Below are positions 6,313 to 8,276 of a DNA stretch of 8,276 nucleotides, one piece after another. A model generated the notes under the pieces. The model saw only the letters and a list, made by a program, of their open reading frames with translations. It was not told the DNA's origin and made no database searches. Position 1 is the stretch's first letter; every line of letters begins with the position of its first letter. Made by a program: the position numbers and the translations under genes. This DNA is from an uncultured Eubacteriales bacterium (GTDB lineage: Bacteria; Bacillota; Clostridia; Oscillospirales; CAG-272): NCBI GenBank assembly GCA_900552255.1, contig URZF01000057.1, positions 1 through 8,276 of the forward strand, written 5' to 3'.

Positions 6313-7270
6313 CCCCTTCCGAGCCGGTCATCTGAATAAACACGTCCTCAAGCCGCTTATTTTCTTTCGGGGAAACCGTATACAGCTCAATTCCCGCCGA
6401 GATCACCGCGCGGTTGACACGCGCTATCATAGCGTCGGCGCCCTCCTTCGGAAGCACAAGTTCAAGGTTTCCGTCCTCCGTGAGCTTCCGGTCCGTCTCA
6501 TCGAGGAAATCGAGCGCAGCACGCGCCGCCGCGGCGTCGGAGGTGCGCAGGATAAAATCGCACTTGTCCGCGGCCGTCGCGGAAAGCAGCTCCGCCGTCG
6601 TGCTCACGCATTGCAGACACCCGTTCACAATGACGCCCACCCGATCGCACATCATCTCCATTTCGCTCATCAAATGGCTGGAAACGATCACTGCGCAGCC
6701 GAACTCGTGCGCGAGCTTTTTGAAAATGTCGCGCAGCTCCTTGATCCCGGCGGGGTCAAGTCCGTTCGTCGGCTCGTCGAGAATCAGCACCTTCGGGTCG
6801 CCGAGGATGGCCTGCGCGACGCCGAGCCGCTGGCGCATGCCGAGCGAATATTTGCCGACCTTGTCATGAATCCGATTGCCAAGTCCCACAAGACTTACGA
6901 CCTCGCGGATTCTATCCTCATTGATTTTGTTCCGGCGGATTCTCGCATACTGCAAAAGATTGTCCCAGCCGCTCATGTATTTATAAAATTCCGGATTTTC
7001 CACGATGCCGCCGAGTGAGGCGATCGCGGCTTCATACTCATGTCTGAGATCATGCCCGCCGATACGGATCGTCCCCTCGTCCAGCATCAGCATACCAACG
7101 GCGATCTTGATGGTCGTCGTCTTGCCCGCGCCGTTCGGGCCGAGCAGGCCGAACACCTCGCCGGCATACGCTTCAAAGGAAATATCGTGCAGGATCTCGC
7201 GTCCGCCGAGACTTTTTGTAAGGTGCTCCACCGAAAACATCGTCGTTTTCCCTTCCGCCGTCCCGTTCAT
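6296..7270 (-). CDS. ABC transporter ATP-binding protein, BcrA-like, 324 aa
   Basis: This cytoplasmic ATPase powers the ABC-2 permease encoded next. It has Walker A GPNGAGKT (44-51), an ABC signature YSLGMRQRLG (141-150) in place of LSGGQ, Walker B VLILDEPTNGLD (161-172) and the switch His199 in SSHLMSEM. At the Q-loop position the sequence is GGIVENPEFYKYMSGWDNL, with Glu91 where many ABC proteins have Gln; this and the YSLGM signature are typical of the BcrA/CcmA-like group paired with ABC-2 permeases. Residues about 240-317 form the usual C-terminal extension. The ATG at 7270 overlaps the upstream stop in an ATGA arrangement with GGAGG nearby. A second ATG at 7240 (residue 11, GGAAGGG upstream) would give a more family-typical N-terminus, MFSVEHLTK. 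The 17-nt overlap with the permease gene marks a single operon. Confidence 0.95.
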   Translation of the reverse strand: MNGTAEGKTTMFSVEHLTKSLGGREILHDISFEAYAGEVFGLLGPNGAGKTTTIKIAVGMLMLDEGTIRIGGHDLRHEYEAAIASLGGIVENPEFYKYMSGWDNLLQYARIRRNKINEDRIREVVSLVGLGNRIHDKVGKYSLGMRQRLGVAQAILGDPKVLILDEPTNGLDPAGIKELRDIFKKLAHEFGCAVIVSSHLMSEMEMMCDRVGVIVNGCLQCVSTTAELLSATAADKCDFILRTSDAAAARAALDFLDETDRKLTEDGNLELVLPKEGADAMIARVNRAVISAGIELYTVSPKENKRLEDVFIQMTGSEGGAQIA

Positions 7271-8007
7271 TCTCCGGCACCTCCCTCCACGATTTCCATA
7301 TCGGGCGTATCAATACAGGAATATCCCGCATAGACGATCTTCCATTCCCCGTCCCTTTTTTCGAGATAGAGCCTCATATATCCGATACACCGTCCCTCAT
7401 AATCCGTCTCTTTTCCTGCTTCGGGACCTACTTCTCCCTCTCCGCTCTCCCAAACATAAGTATCTTGATAATATCCATATTGTCCGGGACAATAAATGCT
7501 GTCGCACTTATAGCCGCGCACGCGGAGCATCCCGTCTATCTGCATGAGCACCGAAGCACTGCTTGGCCCTGTCTTTGAGATGCTCAAGCCATGATCTCCC
7601 TCCACCGGCTCAAGAGAAAGGGACAAAATCTCCCCGCCGGCCATGCCGCTCTCCAAATACTCGCGGTAAGCCGATTCGATCTCCTCGATATTCTGCGCCG
7701 AAACGCCGGAAAGAGCACCGCTTTTCTTATACGTGAAATACTTGTCCGTAAAAGCGGAAAACTCTCTCATCCTTGCGCTTATTTCCTCCTCGGTCAGCGC
7801 ATGCTCCTCCGTCGTTCCCTCAAAGCCGACGTGAAATTCAGCCAAATCGGAAAGATAGGTTTTCATCATCTTCTCGATTTCCGGCTTATCGGCTCTTTTA
7901 AACGTTTGTCCGGTAACGACCGTATAGAGCACCACCGCCAAGACGATCACAAGCCCAAGCGCGATACCGCGGTTCAACCTGCGAAAAAACAGCTTGCCTT
8001 TCTTCAT
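7267..8007 (-). CDS. Single-pass membrane protein of unknown function, first gene of the ABC operon
   Basis: I do not recognise the family. From ATG 8007 the protein is 246 aa, with a basic cytoplasmic start (MKKGKLFFRRLNR), one membrane helix (GIALGLVIVLAVVLYTVV, about 14-31) and an extracytoplasmic domain of about 215 residues. That domain has an acidic helical first half (EEHALTEEEISARMREF) and a Tyr/Cys-containing second half (YKCDSIYCPGQYGYYQDTYVW), ending in a short strand-rich motif (YMRLYLEKRDGEWKIVYAGY) like the last hairpin of NTF2/DUF4829-type domains; that resemblance is only a guess. The frame extends upstream to TTG 8124, but the promoter occupies 8096-8124. ATG 8088 would need a leaderless transcript, while ATG 8007 has GGAGG 11 nt upstream. 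Its TGA overlaps the ATPase start (ATGA), so it probably works with the transporter, perhaps as an accessory or substrate-sensing subunit. Confidence 0.75.
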   Translation of the reverse strand: MKKGKLFFRRLNRGIALGLVIVLAVVLYTVVTGQTFKRADKPEIEKMMKTYLSDLAEFHVGFEGTTEEHALTEEEISARMREFSAFTDKYFTYKKSGALSGVSAQNIEEIESAYREYLESGMAGGEILSLSLEPVEGDHGLSISKTGPSSASVLMQIDGMLRVRGYKCDSIYCPGQYGYYQDTYVWESGEGEVGPEAGKETDYEGRCIGYMRLYLEKRDGEWKIVYAGYSCIDTPDMEIVEGGAGE

Positions 8008-8061
8008 ACCTGATAAAGCCTCCGATATCCTATCGTAATCAAACGCTTCCGACGGCAAGCC

Positions 8062-8116
8062 TCGCACCGCCGAACACGTTTGATTCATGAAACCCATTAT
8101 AATGCCGACGGTGCGA
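8062..8116. repeat. 8-bp inverted repeat flanking the -10 of the ABC operon promoter
   Basis: TCGCACCG (8062-8069) and CGGTGCGA (8109-8116) are exact inverted copies. One lies in the spacer between the -35 and -10 boxes and the other just downstream of the predicted transcript start. Two operator half-sites for a looping or large dimeric repressor could look like this, but 8 bp at this distance can also arise by chance. Confidence 0.25.
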
Positions 8117-8124
8117 AGATTCAA
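8096..8124 (-). promoter_or_regulatory. Sigma-A-type promoter of the ABC transporter operon
   Basis: On the minus strand TTGAAT (8124-8119) is followed after exactly 17 nt by a perfect TATAAT (8101-8096). The sequence upstream of the -35 contains A/T tracts. Transcription should start at 8088-8089, where an in-frame ATG lies. The promoter explains why the longest reading frame, from TTG 8124, is unlikely to be the real start of the first gene. Confidence 0.65.
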
Positions 8125-8276
8125 CTACATTAAGTCGATTTTAAAAAAACTTTATGAAATTTTAAGAATCTAAGACATTCCCGAAAATCATATTTTCTCA
8201 TGGGGAGATGACGGCTGCTCTCATGAACGGAATGTTAAAACGACGTAAAATTCTCTTCCGCCATGTTGACAATTAA
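8125..8276. other. AT-rich intergenic edge, no supported gene
   Basis: No gene is convincing here. TTGACA at 8266-8271 on the plus strand could be the -35 box of a divergent promoter whose -10 lies beyond the window. A 22-codon plus-strand frame (8208-8276, starting MTAALMNGMLKRR) ends at the window edge, and its GGGGAG touches the ATG, too close for a good ribosome binding site. On the minus strand a short open stretch from the edge ends at TAA 8235-8237 and could be the tail of an upstream gene. Confidence 0.3.

Noticed and set aside
4807..8221. 12-nt direct repeat GACGGCTGCTCT at 4807-4818 and 8210-8221
   Set aside because: About two 12-nt repeats are expected by chance in a window this long, and the flanks do not match.

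Overview
The window looks like a low-to-medium-GC Firmicute, most likely a gut-type Clostridia. Supporting signs are AGGAG/GGAGG-like Shine-Dalgarno sequences, TTGNNN-17-TATAAT promoters, GTG use as a start, a DUF3788-DUF3795 protein of a kind common in Clostridia, and a BcrA-type ABC-2 transporter. This assignment comes from gene families and signals, not from a database match. Every recognisable gene reads on the minus strand, so the biological order runs from high to low coordinates.

Right part (about 8124 down to 4852): a compact three-gene operon. A near-consensus promoter (8096-8124) drives a single-pass membrane protein of unknown function. Its stop overlaps the start of an ABC ATPase by 4 nt, and the ATPase overlaps an ABC-2 permease by 17 nt. 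The three products probably form one membrane export or self-protection complex. The 152 nt at the right edge hold no supported gene, only a TTGACA on the plus strand at the very end.

Middle (about 4345-4842): about 500 bp without a believable gene, occupied by a mirror-image element. Four kinds of hairpin occur in the same order inward from both ends, around a GC-rich core with its own 9-bp stem. The outermost hairpin at each end is followed, in the outward direction, by a U-tract. It looks like a dispersed structured repeat bounded by two outward-facing terminators. The left one probably ends the ABC operon just before the guaA promoter (4306-4334).

Left part (4257 down to 1): guaA encodes an unusually long, eukaryote-like GMP synthetase (622 aa). 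The last 15 nt of guaA are repeated exactly 828 bp downstream, bracketing an AT-rich methyltransferase gene. Since the 3' end of guaA is a known integration hotspot, this looks like the footprint of a small or decayed genomic island. Beyond it lie a frameshifted DUF3788-DUF3795 gene, a second class I methyltransferase, and a 5'-truncated remnant resembling a GH172/DUF2961 glycoside hydrolase. The area downstream of guaA therefore reads as an accessory region made of inserted, broken and leftover genes.
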